DNA of 33,813 nucleotides from assembly GCA_903856725.1 (NCBI GenBank), contig CAIOCT010000001.1:1-33813 (forward strand), given 5' to 3'. A program made the position numbers and the translations under genes. Below the pieces are notes generated by a model. It ran no database searches. It worked only from the letters and a program-made list of their open reading frames with translations, and was not told where the DNA came from. This document shows positions 1 through 9,192 of the stretch, piece by piece (positions within the stretch are counted from its first letter, which is position 1; each line of letters starts with the position of its first letter). This DNA comes from an uncultured Verrucomicrobiota bacterium (GTDB taxonomy: Bacteria; Verrucomicrobiota; Verrucomicrobiia; Opitutales; Opitutaceae).

Positions 1-394
1 CGCCGGCCTTCGTCAGCGAACCATTGAGGTTCAGCATGCCCACTAACCCCGGCCACTGGCCGCTCCAATTCGCTACCGTCAAGATCGGCCCACGGTGAGT
101 CAGTAAACCACCGAGTAAATGATGCGAATATTGCCAAACCGCCTCCGCAATAATCAGCGGGGCCGTCGGATCGAGCTCAGCAAACAGGGCGAGCCCTTCT
201 TTTTGCGATGAGATGAAGCCGTGCTTTACCTTCGGTTTATAGGGATGCGCGCGCACGAGCCGACCGCCCAATTGGGCAACGGCTAGGGCGAGTTTTTTTT
301 CGACCGCCAATTGCGCGGGCCAGCAGGCTTGATTAGCCGTTTGGCGTAGGTCGCCATTGGCCACGAGAAATACCGGGGAAGAGGAACGAGACAT
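1..394 (-). CDS. Fucose-isomerase-like protein, N-terminal part (runs off the window)
   Basis: Reverse-strand reading from the ATG at 394 stays open to the window edge, giving 131 residues with no stop. The peptide contains [12 protein letters not shown] near the N-terminus, then [31 protein letters not shown] and [18 protein letters not shown]. From memory, these blocks match proteins annotated as fucose isomerase in the L-fucose/L-arabinose isomerase fold group, which interconvert aldoses and ketoses or have lost that activity. The catalytic C-terminal half lies outside the window, so substrate and activity cannot be judged. Psd lies upstream on the same strand, about 250 bp away, too far to assume an operon. 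The gap 395-642 shows no further gene. Confidence 0.7.
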   Translation of the reverse strand, partial: MSRSSSPVFLVANGDLRQTANQACWPAQLAVEKKLALAVAQLGGRLVRAHPYKPKVKHGFISSQKEGLALFAELDPTAPLIIAEAVWQYSHHLLGGLLTHRGPILTVANWSGQWPGLVGMLNLNGSLTKAG

Positions 395-642
395 CGTGCG
401 CTCAACCCAGTAGAATATTATAATGAGCGCAAGCCTCCGAACATACTCACTGAACAAAATTGCGAACAGGGCGCTAATTTAGGCAAATTAAGCCTAAGCG
501 ATGCCTCCCTGTGAGAAAGAGCAAAAGCCCCTGATTTATTTACGGATTAAGCCGATGCTCGTTTTATCTCGAGCCAGACTAGGCCGTACGGGCGCAGATT
601 TTTGGTAATGACCGAATTAAGCTAAACTTACCGCCAAAATAA

Positions 643-1545
643 TCAGCCCGGCGCCGCGCCGAGACGGTCGCCCATGGGCGCATAAACTTCGAGCCCTTGC
701 GCGCTCTGCGCGACGAGATCCGCATCGAAGATAATTTTACCGCGCTGAAAAATAGTCACGACACAAGATCCTCCGAATTTAAAGAGTCCTTTCTCCTCCC
801 CTTTAACCACCGGGTGACCCGGGGCAAAAGTTTGCAGGATACTTCCGACCATGGTCGCGCCGATCTCTACGACGGCGACTCGACCAAAAACCGGTGAATC
901 CACGAGCGTTACCATGCGTTTATTTTCCCAGAGATAGGCCAGATTCTGCCGCAGGGCAATGGGACTCACCGAATACAGCCAGCCGTTGATTAAACGAGCC
1001 GCCCCAGGCACCCCGCTGACTGGAAAATGAAATCGATGGTAATCCACCGGACACAGTCTCGAAATCAAGAGCGATCCCCCTGCGAATTCCTCCGCCAAGG
1101 CCGCTTCACCCAGGAAGGCCGCTAGGTCAAATTGCTGCCCCTTCGCATAAAAGCCTGCCGTAGCAGCCAGAGCTGGCGCCGCAAAATGCCGACCATCGGC
1201 AGGAAGGATCGCGATTTGCTCTCCCCCAACGAGCGGGCGCGCGTCTTTTTTTAGAGCGCGGTAAAAAAATTCATTAAAATTTTTAAATGCGAACGGTTTT
1301 TTTGCAAAAGCATCCACATCGAGATCGTACTCGATAATGAATGGTAGAATTTTTTGCGCGCTGGCCGCCCAAGACATTTTCCAGCCGTAGTAACGCGAAA
1401 CCAAGGCCCGCTTTACCAAAAGCCAGAGGGCCAATCGACCCAAGGTACTCTCATACGTCCACCGGAGCCAACGCTCCCCATAGATCTGTTCCGTCTCGAC
1501 GACTTGTTTGACACGATGAAAGTAACGAATGGGCACAGCGGGCAT
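643..1545 (-). CDS. psd: Phosphatidylserine decarboxylase proenzyme
   Basis: This 300-residue enzyme converts phosphatidylserine to phosphatidylethanolamine at the inner membrane and uses a pyruvoyl group made by self-cleavage. Family blocks appear in order: FNEFFYRALKKDARPL (about 90-105), LPADGR with the charge-relay Asp117, CPVDYHRFHFPVSG with His170/His173, the membrane-facing LYSVSP, and GATMVGSI. The autocleavage site is FGGSC at 257-261, so Ser260 would become the pyruvoyl. Most family members have Thr after this Ser (LGST/GGST), but here it is Cys. Length fits the long, stand-alone PSD type. A GAGG lies directly before the ATG. ClpB is upstream on the same strand, about 100 bp away, so co-transcription is possible but not shown. 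Confidence 0.93.
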   Translation of the reverse strand: MPAVPIRYFHRVKQVVETEQIYGERWLRWTYESTLGRLALWLLVKRALVSRYYGWKMSWAASAQKILPFIIEYDLDVDAFAKKPFAFKNFNEFFYRALKKDARPLVGGEQIAILPADGRHFAAPALAATAGFYAKGQQFDLAAFLGEAALAEEFAGGSLLISRLCPVDYHRFHFPVSGVPGAARLINGWLYSVSPIALRQNLAYLWENKRMVTLVDSPVFGRVAVVEIGATMVGSILQTFAPGHPVVKGEEKGLFKFGGSCVVTIFQRGKIIFDADLVAQSAQGLEVYAPMGDRLGAAPG

Positions 1546-1647
1546 ACCTCACTCATCTCACGCAAACCCGCGCTAACGCAAAGCAAGAAATCCTGCGCAA
1601 GATCGCTCGCGATTCATTCACCCTCGGAAAACTTGCAACCCTCTAGC

Positions 1648-4233
1648 TTACCCGAGCACCAGCTCATTGCCTTTAACTTTGAAGGTGACGGTAGAATCTT
1701 CCGCGATCTCCCCGCTGATCAGCGCGCGCGCCAAGCGCGTCTCCAGGTGACGTTGCAGAAAACGCTTTAACGGGCGGGCGCCAAAGACGGGATCATAACC
1801 TTTTTCTGCCACCCAGACGCGCGCCTTGGCATCGAGAATTACCGTCACTCGTTTATCAGCGAGACGCCGATTAATATCAGCGATTAACAAGCCGACGATC
1901 TGCTCAATTTCTTCGAGGGATAGCGGTTTAAAGAGGACCGTCTCGTCCACACGATTAAGAAACTCCGGCCGGAAGGCGCTGCGCAGGTCAGCCATCACTG
2001 ATTCACGGACACTCTCGGGAATCTCGGTCCCGGTTACCCCATCTAATAAATGCCGACTGCCCAGATTCGACGTCATGATAATCACCGTATTCTTAAAATC
2101 GACGGTGCGGCCCTGAGAATCTGTGATGTGCCCGTCATCGAGCACCTGCAGCAAAACATTAAACACATCAGGATGCGCCTTCTCGATTTCATCGAAGAGC
2201 ACGACCGAATACGGTTTACGTCGTACCGCTTCTGACAGTTGCCCGCCTTCATCATAGCCGACGTAGCCCGGAGGCGCGCCTAACATGCGTGCCACGGAAT
2301 GCTTTTCCATATATTCCGACATATCGAGCCGGATTAAATTAGACTCTGAATCGAAGAGTTGCGCCGCCAATGCTTTGGCCAACTCTGTCTTGCCGACCCC
2401 GGTAGGACCCAAAAAGAGAAAGCTCCCGATCGGTCGCCGCGGATCTTTAATTCCTGCCCGCGCGCGCCAAATAGCCTCGCTGACTAACTGCACGCCTTCG
2501 GTTTGCCCAATCACGCGGGTATGTAGCTCATCGGCGAGTTTCAGTAATTTTTCTTTATCCCCGGCCAACAACTTGGTGACGGGAATGTGCGTCCACTTAG
2601 AAATAATCTCGGCAATTTCATCGGCAGACACCTCTTCTTTCACGAGGGTGGTCTTCGCTGGACCGGTTTTCTCCGCGCGCGCTAATTCTTTTTCTAGTTG
2701 CGGGATCTGGCCATGCTTGAGCTCAGCAATTTTATTGAGGTCATAACTCCGCTCCGCCTGTGCCATGGCCAACCGCGCGGCCTCCAACTCTTCCCGCACT
2801 TTCTGTACTCGCCCCAGCGCCTCTTTCTCTTTGGACCAAACCGTGCGTAATGTCGTGGCCTGCTCCTGCGCGTTAGCGAGTTCCTTGCGCAGTTCACCGA
2901 GCCGACGCTTAGAAGCATCATCTTTTTCTTTCTGTAAGGCAGTTTCTTCGATCTGCAACTGCAGCACCCGCCGCTGCAATTCATCCAATTCCGTCGGCAA
3001 AGAATCAATCTCGGTACGAATCATGGCACAGGCCTCATCCACCAGATCGATCGCTTTATCCGGCAAAAAACGATCCGCGATATAACGATGTGACAAGACT
3101 GCGGCCGCCACGAGTGCGTTATCCTGAATACGAACGCCGTGATGGAGCTCGTAGCGTTCGCGTAGCCCCCGCAAAATAGAGATAGCATCTTCCACGGTCG
3201 GTTCCTCTACCACGACCGGCTGAAAACGCCGCTCCAAGGCCGGATCTTTTTCGATATGCTTTCGATATTCATCTAACGTCGTCGCCCCAATGCAATGAAG
3301 CTCGCCGCGCGCCAGCATCGGCTTGAGTAAGTTGCCGGCATCCATGGCGCCTTCGGATTTTCCCGCCCCGACGATCGTGTGCAGTTCATCGATGAATAGA
3401 ATAATACGCCCCGCTGCCTGCTTTACCTCATTCAAGACCGCCTTCAACCGTTCCTCAAATTCACCCCGATATTTTGCGCCCGCTACCAACGCGCCCATAT
3501 CCAATGAGAACACAATTTTATCCTTCAACCCCTCCGGCACATCGCCTCGCAAAATGCGCTGCGCGAGTCCCTCGACAATCGCGGTTTTACCCACTCCCGG
3601 CTCGCCGATGAGGACCGGATTATTTTTAGTTTTTCTCGATAAAATCCGAATGGCACGGCGAATTTCGGCATCGCGACCAATGACCGGATCCAATTTCCCC
3701 TTCCGCGCCTGCGCCACCAAATCAAGGCCATATTTCTCTAACGCATTATAGGTTGCCTCAGGATTATCTGTCGTCACGCGCTGGCTGCCGCGCATCAATT
3801 TTAATTCGGCGAGAACCTTAGCTCGATCGAGCCCAAAGCTCGCGCAATATTTTTTTAACCCCGCCGGCTGCGGCGCTTGGATGAGGGCGAGCCACAAGTG
3901 CTCCACGCTCACGTAGTCATCTTTCAACTGCGCGGCTTCTTTCTCTGCCTGCGTGAGCACATCATGGAGCGCTTGGGTAACATAGATTTTAGATACATCC
4001 ACTGCTCCCGATACTTTGGGCAACCGCGCCAACTCCCCTTCAGCCGCCAATTGCAAGGCGCTGACGGTTAGCCCAAGCTTTTCAACGAGTGCTGGAACCA
4101 GGCCGCCCTCCTGGGTCAGCAAGGCCACGAGCAAATGCCACGCCTCCACTTCATTGTGCGAGCGGCGCCGCGCCTCATTCTGGGCTTCCTGGATAGCTTG
4201 CCGCGACATGACTGTCATTTTTTGTGCATCCAT
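1648..4233 (-). CDS. clpB: ATP-dependent disaggregase ClpB
   Basis: ClpB is a cytoplasmic hexameric AAA+ chaperone that, with DnaK, pulls proteins out of aggregates. I start it at the ATG at 4233 (861 aa, normal ClpB length). The reading frame stays open upstream to 4356, but those 41 residues match no ClpB N-domain. Domains: Clp-N repeats (1-150), AAA-1 with Walker [10 protein letters not shown] (about 210-218) and Walker [10 protein letters not shown], the coiled-coil middle domain (about 410-530) that separates ClpB from ClpA/ClpC, and AAA-2 with GPTGVGKTE (about 609-617) and pore loop GYVGY. The protein ends shortly after the AAA-2 small domain. I looked for a CIRCE operator upstream and found none, so the heat-shock control is unknown. 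Confidence 0.97.
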   Translation of the reverse strand: MDAQKMTVMSRQAIQEAQNEARRRSHNEVEAWHLLVALLTQEGGLVPALVEKLGLTVSALQLAAEGELARLPKVSGAVDVSKIYVTQALHDVLTQAEKEAAQLKDDYVSVEHLWLALIQAPQPAGLKKYCASFGLDRAKVLAELKLMRGSQRVTTDNPEATYNALEKYGLDLVAQARKGKLDPVIGRDAEIRRAIRILSRKTKNNPVLIGEPGVGKTAIVEGLAQRILRGDVPEGLKDKIVFSLDMGALVAGAKYRGEFEERLKAVLNEVKQAAGRIILFIDELHTIVGAGKSEGAMDAGNLLKPMLARGELHCIGATTLDEYRKHIEKDPALERRFQPVVVEEPTVEDAISILRGLRERYELHHGVRIQDNALVAAAVLSHRYIADRFLPDKAIDLVDEACAMIRTEIDSLPTELDELQRRVLQLQIEETALQKEKDDASKRRLGELRKELANAQEQATTLRTVWSKEKEALGRVQKVREELEAARLAMAQAERSYDLNKIAELKHGQIPQLEKELARAEKTGPAKTTLVKEEVSADEIAEIISKWTHIPVTKLLAGDKEKLLKLADELHTRVIGQTEGVQLVSEAIWRARAGIKDPRRPIGSFLFLGPTGVGKTELAKALAAQLFDSESNLIRLDMSEYMEKHSVARMLGAPPGYVGYDEGGQLSEAVRRKPYSVVLFDEIEKAHPDVFNVLLQVLDDGHITDSQGRTVDFKNTVIIMTSNLGSRHLLDGVTGTEIPESVRESVMADLRSAFRPEFLNRVDETVLFKPLSLEEIEQIVGLLIADINRRLADKRVTVILDAKARVWVAEKGYDPVFGARPLKRFLQRHLETRLARALISGEIAEDSTVTFKVKGNELVLG

Positions 4234-4531
4234 AATCGTAATATCATCCCTGCATACAGTGTTCCAACTGCCGGCCGCTTTTTCCCCTCTAAGTTTTAGC
4301 CGCGAACGCAGCGTACTGAGACAAAGCATGGGCCACTTGTCGCACCGAGGTGCCAATGTGGCAGCCCCCCTCGACTACTCTGCGCCCCGTCCAAGCGCGA
4401 TCACTCCTTAATCCTGAGCCCTCCTGATCTTTTACCTAAGGCGCAACGAGCGATCGTGCATGGCGATACCCCCGCTTAAAACCCTGACATAAGTTGACTA
4501 GGTCCGAGCACTGAGTACTCAAGAGGTACTC
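4234..4531. promoter_or_regulatory. Divergent clpB/hflX intergenic region
   Basis: This stretch of 298 bp separates two divergent genes and must hold both promoters. I see no convincing -35/-10 pair. A TTGACT at 4494-4499 faces hflX, but any -10 at proper spacing would fall on the ribosome binding site. No coding potential stands out. Confidence 0.4.
4513..4531 (+). promoter_or_regulatory. hflX ribosome binding site inside a short hairpin
   Basis: AAGAGG at 4521-4526 sits 5 nt before the hflX ATG and is one of the better ribosome binding sites in the window. It lies mostly in the 7-nt loop of a perfect 6-bp inverted repeat, GAGTAC (4513-4518) and GTACTC (4526-4531), which ends right at the start codon. 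The arrangement could modulate initiation, but the stem is short. Confidence 0.45.
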
Positions 4532-5854
4532 ATGGCTGACTTCCCCCTCGAAAATAAACCGGTGCAACGCGCGCTGCTAGTCGGCTTGCAAACTCCCGAA
4601 ATGGCAGCGGGTGAAGGCGAGGAACTGCTCGGGGAGTTACACGAGTTAGTGGAAAATCTGAATATTGAGATCACGAATTCAACTTTTCTCACCCTGCGCC
4701 AGCCGCAGCCGAAATTTCTAATTGGAAGTGGCAAAGCGGCGGAGTTAATCGCCCTCGCCAAAGCAGAGGGCGCCGATGTGATTGTCATCGATAGTGAGCT
4801 CTCGCCGAGTCAGCAGCGCAACTGGGAGAAAGAATCAGGCCTCGCGGTGATCGATCGGCAGGAAGTTATTTTAGAAATCTTTGCCGATCGGGCGCAGACT
4901 CGCGAAGCGGTGCTCCAAGTCGCCCTCGCGCGCATGGAATATTCGCTGCCCCGGCTCACTCGCGCGTGGACCCATCTCTCCCGACAACGCGGCAAAGGCT
5001 CAATGGGCGGCGAGGGCGAAACTCAGCTCGAACAGGATCGTCGGGTCGTGCGTGATCGGATCGCCCATTTAAAAGAGGAGCTTGTTCAAGTTATTTCCCA
5101 ACGGGCGACCCAACGCCGCAAACGCCAGCGGACCCCCGTGCCTGGCACCGCGATTGTCGGTTATACTAATGCGGGGAAATCATCGCTGCTGAATAAACTC
5201 ACCGGCGCCCACGTTCTCGCGGTCAATAAATTATTCGCCACTCTTGACCCGACCACGCGCCAATTTGTTTTACCGGATGGTCGCACACTCCTCGCGACTG
5301 ACACCGTCGGCTTTATTCGCCGCCTGCCACATAAACTCGTCGAAGCCTTCAAAGCCACTTTGGAAGAAGTCGTCGTCTCTGATTTTCTGATTCACGTTCT
5401 CGACGCCACGAACCCCAATGTCGCGCAGCATCACGCGACCACCCTCGAGGTTTTGGGCGAACTCGGCGCCGCTGATAAACCGACGATTACGGTCTTCAAT
5501 AAGACCGACGCAACTGAGGCAAAAACACTCACACGGCTTCGCGCACAATATCCCGGAGCTTTATTTATCAGCGCGCACACGGGGGCAGGCTTGGACGTTC
5601 TGCTGCGCCGCTGCGAAGAGTTGGCCATTGATAATCTCGTACCCGCCGAATTATTCATCCCTCATCACCGCTATGATGTAGTGGCCAAGCTCCATACGGT
5701 CGGCCACGTCAAAACACAGGAATCGCTGGATGACGGGGTTAAAATCATCGGCCGCTTTCCGCAGAAGTTCTCGACCCTCTACACGCCATTTATCGTGATC
5801 GCTGCGCCCAAGAAAAAATCCGCCACTAAACGTGCCCGGCCCACGGCGGGATAA
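4532..5854 (+). CDS. hflX: GTPase HflX
   Basis: HflX is a ribosome-associated GTPase that splits stalled or heat-damaged 70S ribosomes. The 440-residue product has the N-terminal HflX subdomain with KFLIGSGKAAEL (61-72) and the signature MGGEGETQLEQDRR (158-171). The TRAFAC GTPase domain follows: G1 GYTNAGKSS (210-218), the FATLDPTTR switch region, G3 DTVGFIRRLP (257-266), and G4 NKTD (323-326). A C-terminal alpha/beta tail and a basic KKKSATKRAR end complete it. The start is set by AAGAGG 5 nt upstream. moeA begins only 12 bp after the stop, so hflX probably leads the molybdenum cofactor transcript, an unusual partner for it. Confidence 0.96.
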   Translation: MADFPLENKPVQRALLVGLQTPEMAAGEGEELLGELHELVENLNIEITNSTFLTLRQPQPKFLIGSGKAAELIALAKAEGADVIVIDSELSPSQQRNWEKESGLAVIDRQEVILEIFADRAQTREAVLQVALARMEYSLPRLTRAWTHLSRQRGKGSMGGEGETQLEQDRRVVRDRIAHLKEELVQVISQRATQRRKRQRTPVPGTAIVGYTNAGKSSLLNKLTGAHVLAVNKLFATLDPTTRQFVLPDGRTLLATDTVGFIRRLPHKLVEAFKATLEEVVVSDFLIHVLDATNPNVAQHHATTLEVLGELGAADKPTITVFNKTDATEAKTLTRLRAQYPGALFISAHTGAGLDVLLRRCEELAIDNLVPAELFIPHHRYDVVAKLHTVGHVKTQESLDDGVKIIGRFPQKFSTLYTPFIVIAAPKKKSATKRARPTAG

Positions 5855-5866
5855 AACTTTGCTGCG

Positions 5867-7054
5867 ATGTTTTCGCCTGACCAAGCCTGGCAAACTATCC
5901 TCACTCACGCGCAGCAATTGGCCGCGGTTAATGTACCGCTGAGCGCAGCCCTCGGTCGCACCCTGCGCACTTCGATTCACGCCGAAACTGATGCGCCACC
6001 TTTTGACGCCGCAGCGATGGATGGCTACGCGCTCCAGCAAAATAGTCGCGCGGTGCCACTCCGTGTAATCGGCACGAGCCAGGCCGGGCTCGCTTTCACT
6101 GGCAGCGTAGGACCGGGTGAATGCGTCCGCATCTTCACGGGCGCGCCAGTACCGAGCGGAGCAGACTGCGTGGTTAAACAAGAGGAAGTTACCCGCTCTG
6201 GCGAGATCGTGCAGATAACTTCTGCCCCTGGCCCTCACTACATTCGCCGCCGGGGTGAAAATTGTCGCGCCGGAGCCGTCTTAGTCGCCGCTGGCACGCG
6301 GCTTGGTCCGCCGGAATTAGCGGCGCTCGCGGGGGCTGGTTGCACGCAACCAAGCGTCACGCGAACCCCGCGCTGCGTTCATCTGGTGACGGGGAACGAA
6401 TTAGTTGCCCCGGACCAAATCCCTGCCGGCGCCCAAATTCGGGATAGCAATTCGACGCTCATCGCCGCCTTACTGGCTGGGGCAAGCACTGAACTTGCGA
6501 GCCAGGCGCGCGTCACCGATGATCTCACCACCGCGCGCGCAGTCGCGGAAGCTCTGCCGGCTCACGATATTTTGCTGATCTCCGGCGGCGCCAGCGTGGG
6601 CGATCACGATATCGCACGGCCCCTGCTGGAATCACTCGGCTACACGCTCCACTTTCACGCGTTAAATCTTCGCCCAGGTAAACCACTCGTTTTTGCCACG
6701 CGCGGCGAGCAACTCGCCTTTGCCTTACCCGGCAATCCCGTTTCGCACTGGGTAGTCTTCCAATTGTTTCTCGCCCCCCTCCTCCGCTACCTCGCCACCG
6801 GCACGACTACACCCCGGCCCCAAATCAAGGGACGATTACAGGCCATCGCGGGACTGCCTTCGGTCGATTCGCGTCAAACTTTTTGGCCCTGCCGCGCTGA
6901 GCTCGTGGACGGTCACTCTGAACTCACGCCGCTGCCGCTCGCGAGCTCGGGCGATAGCAGTGGCCTCGTTGGCGCGAACGCGCTCTTGCCCGTGCCTCCG
7001 ACGCCCACCAATTTACAGATCGGCCAATCGGTTAATTTTATTTTCTGCCCATGA
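5867..7054 (+). CDS. moeA: Molybdopterin molybdenumtransferase MoeA
   Basis: MoeA inserts molybdate into adenylated molybdopterin in the cytoplasm, the final step that gives active Moco. The 395-residue protein shows the family marks in order: PPFDAAAMDGYA (44-55), FTGAPVPSGAD (90-100), RRRGENCRAG (127-136), VTGNELV (174-180), the nucleotide-binding SGGASVGDHD (239-248), and LNLRPGKP followed by LPGNPVS (287-293). The C-terminal MoeA_C barrel is present at about 320-395. The stop codon overlaps the moaC start (ATGA at 7051-7054), pointing to translational coupling. I see no Moco riboswitch in the 12 bp before it. If such an element exists, it must lie upstream of hflX. Confidence 0.96.
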   Translation: MFSPDQAWQTILTHAQQLAAVNVPLSAALGRTLRTSIHAETDAPPFDAAAMDGYALQQNSRAVPLRVIGTSQAGLAFTGSVGPGECVRIFTGAPVPSGADCVVKQEEVTRSGEIVQITSAPGPHYIRRRGENCRAGAVLVAAGTRLGPPELAALAGAGCTQPSVTRTPRCVHLVTGNELVAPDQIPAGAQIRDSNSTLIAALLAGASTELASQARVTDDLTTARAVAEALPAHDILLISGGASVGDHDIARPLLESLGYTLHFHALNLRPGKPLVFATRGEQLAFALPGNPVSHWVVFQLFLAPLLRYLATGTTTPRPQIKGRLQAIAGLPSVDSRQTFWPCRAELVDGHSELTPLPLASSGDSSGLVGANALLPVPPTPTNLQIGQSVNFIFCP

Positions 7055-7515
7055 AAATTGCGCCCACCTCACCGTCATTCTCCCATCTCGATGCCTCCGG
7101 CCACGCCCGCATGGTCGATGTGAGCGCCAAACCTGACTCCCACCGCACAGCGATTGCGGAAGGCCGACTCCATTGTGCCGCCGCCACGATTGACCTCCTC
7201 CGCGCTCAAGCCTTACCCAAAGGCGATGTGCTCACCGTCGCCCAAATTGCGGGACTGCAAGCAGCCAAAGCAACGAGTACGCTCATTCCCCTCTGCCACC
7301 CGTTGGCCCTAACGGGCGCTTCGCTCGAATTTTCAGTCGAGCCGACGAGCATTCTCATCCGCGCGACGGTACGCTCGACCGGCCAAACGGGCGTCGAGAT
7401 GGAAGCCCTGACCGCGGTGTCTGTTGCCGCTCTTACTATTTACGATATGTGCAAAGCCGTGGATAAAGCCATGTCGATCGAAGGCATTCGCGTCGTCGAA
7501 AAAATTAAAGCATGA
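7051..7515 (+). CDS. moaC: Cyclic pyranopterin monophosphate synthase MoaC
   Basis: MoaC turns the MoaA product 3',8-cyclo-GTP into cyclic pyranopterin monophosphate, the second half of the first Moco step. The 154 residues carry FSHLDASGHARMVDVS (10-25), the core TLIPLCHPL (77-85), GVEMEALTAVSVAALTIYDMCK (114-135) with the conserved Lys135 region, and IEGIRVVEK at the end. Length matches the family. The start overlaps moeA by 4 bp and the stop overlaps mogA by 4 bp (ATGA at 7512-7515), so the three genes are almost certainly translated from one message. Confidence 0.97.
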   Translation: MKIAPTSPSFSHLDASGHARMVDVSAKPDSHRTAIAEGRLHCAAATIDLLRAQALPKGDVLTVAQIAGLQAAKATSTLIPLCHPLALTGASLEFSVEPTSILIRATVRSTGQTGVEMEALTAVSVAALTIYDMCKAVDKAMSIEGIRVVEKIKA

Positions 7516-8012
7516 AAATTGCGCGTGTCACCTTAAGCGATCGGGCGGCAAATGGCATTTACGCCGATGCCAGCGGGCCAGAGATCGAGCGCATCGCGGC
7601 CACCATTATTGCTGAGCCGCTGGAATGGACTCGAGTACTCCTACCCGACGATCGCGCACTCTTGGAGGCGGCTTTGCGCCGATTGGCCGATGACGAACAC
7701 TGCCCGCTCATTTTGACGACCGGCGGTACCGGACCTTCGCCGCGCGATATCACCCCCGAGGCCACGCAAGCGGTCTTGGAAAAAGAGCTCCCCGGCTTTG
7801 GCGAAATTATGCGCCTGCAGAATTATCAAAAAGTTAAAACGGCGATTCTCTCTCGGGCCACCGCCGGCGTGCGCGGACGTTCGCTGATTGTTAATTTACC
7901 CGGTCGACCGACGGCGATTGCGGAATGTCTCCCTCTATTAGCCCCAGCGATTGCCGAAGCCCTTGATCACATCGCGGGCTTCCGGCCGCAACTCACGCAG
8001 CTGACGTCCTGA
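7512..8012 (+). CDS. mogA: Molybdopterin adenylyltransferase MogA/MoaB type
   Basis: This 166-residue MoCF-domain protein should activate molybdopterin by adenylation before MoeA adds molybdenum. The MPT-binding motif ILTTGGTGPSPRDITPEAT (67-85) includes the conserved Asp79. It is followed by MRLQNYQKVKTAILSR and the LIVNLPGRPTA segment that is typical of MogA. Both MogA and MoaB share this fold and a close length. MogA is preferred because no second MoCF adenylyltransferase lies in the locus and the C-terminal block resembles MogA. The gene overlaps moaC by 4 bp and is followed 8 bp later by the transporter. Confidence 0.9.
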   Translation: MKIARVTLSDRAANGIYADASGPEIERIAATIIAEPLEWTRVLLPDDRALLEAALRRLADDEHCPLILTTGGTGPSPRDITPEATQAVLEKELPGFGEIMRLQNYQKVKTAILSRATAGVRGRSLIVNLPGRPTAIAECLPLLAPAIAEALDHIAGFRPQLTQLTS

Positions 8013-8020
8013 GTTTTTAC

Positions 8021-9154
8021 ATGATAGCCCGGCTACAATTTAACCGGCGAGAATTTGCCGGGGCGTTTGGTGATATCGGAACTTCACTTCCGATCATCGT
8101 CGGGATCCTCCTCACGACTGGGCTCAACTGTTCGGGGGTGCTCATCGCTTTTGGTTGCGCTCAAATTTTCACTGGCTTGCTCTACGGCTTGCCCATGCCC
8201 GTACAGCCGCTCAAGGCCATGGCAGTGGTGGTCATCGCCGGCCAAGCTTCCGGCGCTTTGCTCCAGATGGCTGGTCTGATGATTGGCGGGCTGATGCTCG
8301 TACTTTCTGCCAGCGGGGGGCTCGACTGGCTCAGTCGCGTCATTCCACTCTGCGTAGTGCGCGGTGTGCAAGTTGGGCTTGGGCTTTCGCTCGCGCGAGT
8401 GGCGACGAAACTCGTCGCCCAAAATGCCAACGCAGGGAGCTGGGCTGCAGCAATTGCCGCTATTTTAGTGCTAGCACTATGGCGCAAGAGCCATCGCCTG
8501 CCGGGGGCGTTGCTCGTGATGGGCGCAGCCGTCATTTGGGCGCTGATCTATCGGGTCAATTGGTCAGCGATTCCGCAGGGCATCGGCTTCACTCTCCCGC
8601 ACGCTGAGCCGTGGCCATGGGATCAATGGCTCACGGCGCTCACGTTACTGGTGTTACCCCAACTGCCACTCTCGCTTTCAAATTCGCTCATCGCCACGCA
8701 GCAAACCGTGCGCGATTTATTTCCTGGGCGAACATTCACCCTGCGCACGATCGGCCTAACGTATGCCGGCCTTAATTTAATCGTCCCTTGGTTAGGCGGC
8801 ATTCCCGTTTGTCACGGCTGCGGCGGCCTCGCTGGTTATTATGCACTCGGGGCGCGTACGGGTGGTGCCGTCGTGATGTACGGGGCGCTGTTTGTAGTGG
8901 CGGGTTTATTTTTTAGCGAAGCGTTCACCGGACTCATGCAAGCTTTCCCCTCCGCCATTCTCGGCGCGGTGCTATTAGTGGAAGCGGCCGTTCTCGTCTT
9001 ACTCGTGCGCGACCTACGCAGCTCGGGCCGGGCGATGAGCATAGCCCTTGGCGTGGCGCTTTGCTGTCTCTGGCTTCCCCAAGGCTATCTCATCGGCCTC
9101 ATTCTGGGCGTGGTCGTCACTTATGGACTGCGCGCTGGCGGGATTCGTATTTGA
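8021..9154 (+). CDS. MOT1-type molybdate (SulP-like) transporter
   Basis: This is an integral membrane protein of 377 residues with about ten hydrophobic segments. It opens with FNRREFAGAFGDIGTSLPIIVG, the signature of the MOT1/SulP-related molybdate transporter family (MFS_MOT1). It repeats a related pattern in the second half (LTLLVLPQLPLSLSNSLIAT, then PVCHGCGGLAGYY). These two blocks are the conserved substrate-pathway motifs in MOT1 proteins of plants, algae and bacteria. Unlike SulP sulfate permeases, it lacks a STAS domain. Its place between mogA and moaA makes molybdate the likely substrate, and no ModABC transporter occurs in the window. Substrate is inferred from family and context. 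Confidence 0.87.
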   Translation: MIARLQFNRREFAGAFGDIGTSLPIIVGILLTTGLNCSGVLIAFGCAQIFTGLLYGLPMPVQPLKAMAVVVIAGQASGALLQMAGLMIGGLMLVLSASGGLDWLSRVIPLCVVRGVQVGLGLSLARVATKLVAQNANAGSWAAAIAAILVLALWRKSHRLPGALLVMGAAVIWALIYRVNWSAIPQGIGFTLPHAEPWPWDQWLTALTLLVLPQLPLSLSNSLIATQQTVRDLFPGRTFTLRTIGLTYAGLNLIVPWLGGIPVCHGCGGLAGYYALGARTGGAVVMYGALFVVAGLFFSEAFTGLMQAFPSAILGAVLLVEAAVLVLLVRDLRSSGRAMSIALGVALCCLWLPQGYLIGLILGVVVTYGLRAGGIRI

Positions 9155-9192
9155 TTTGAGGTCAGCCCAGAACCCATTCTCTTCCCTTCAAC

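Noticed and set aside
4234-4356. Longer clpB start at 4356
   Set aside because: The extra 41 residues resemble no Clp-N sequence, and the ATG at 4233 gives a normal N-domain.
4234-4531. CIRCE or other heat-shock operator for clpB
   Set aside because: I looked for TTAGCACTC-N9-GAGTGCTAA-like arms and found nothing close.
5855-5866. Moco riboswitch before moeA
   Set aside because: The gap is only 12 bp, too short for the element.
5651-6238. Open frame of 195 codons on the minus strand
   Set aside because: It lies opposite hflX and moeA, both well supported, and shows no domain.
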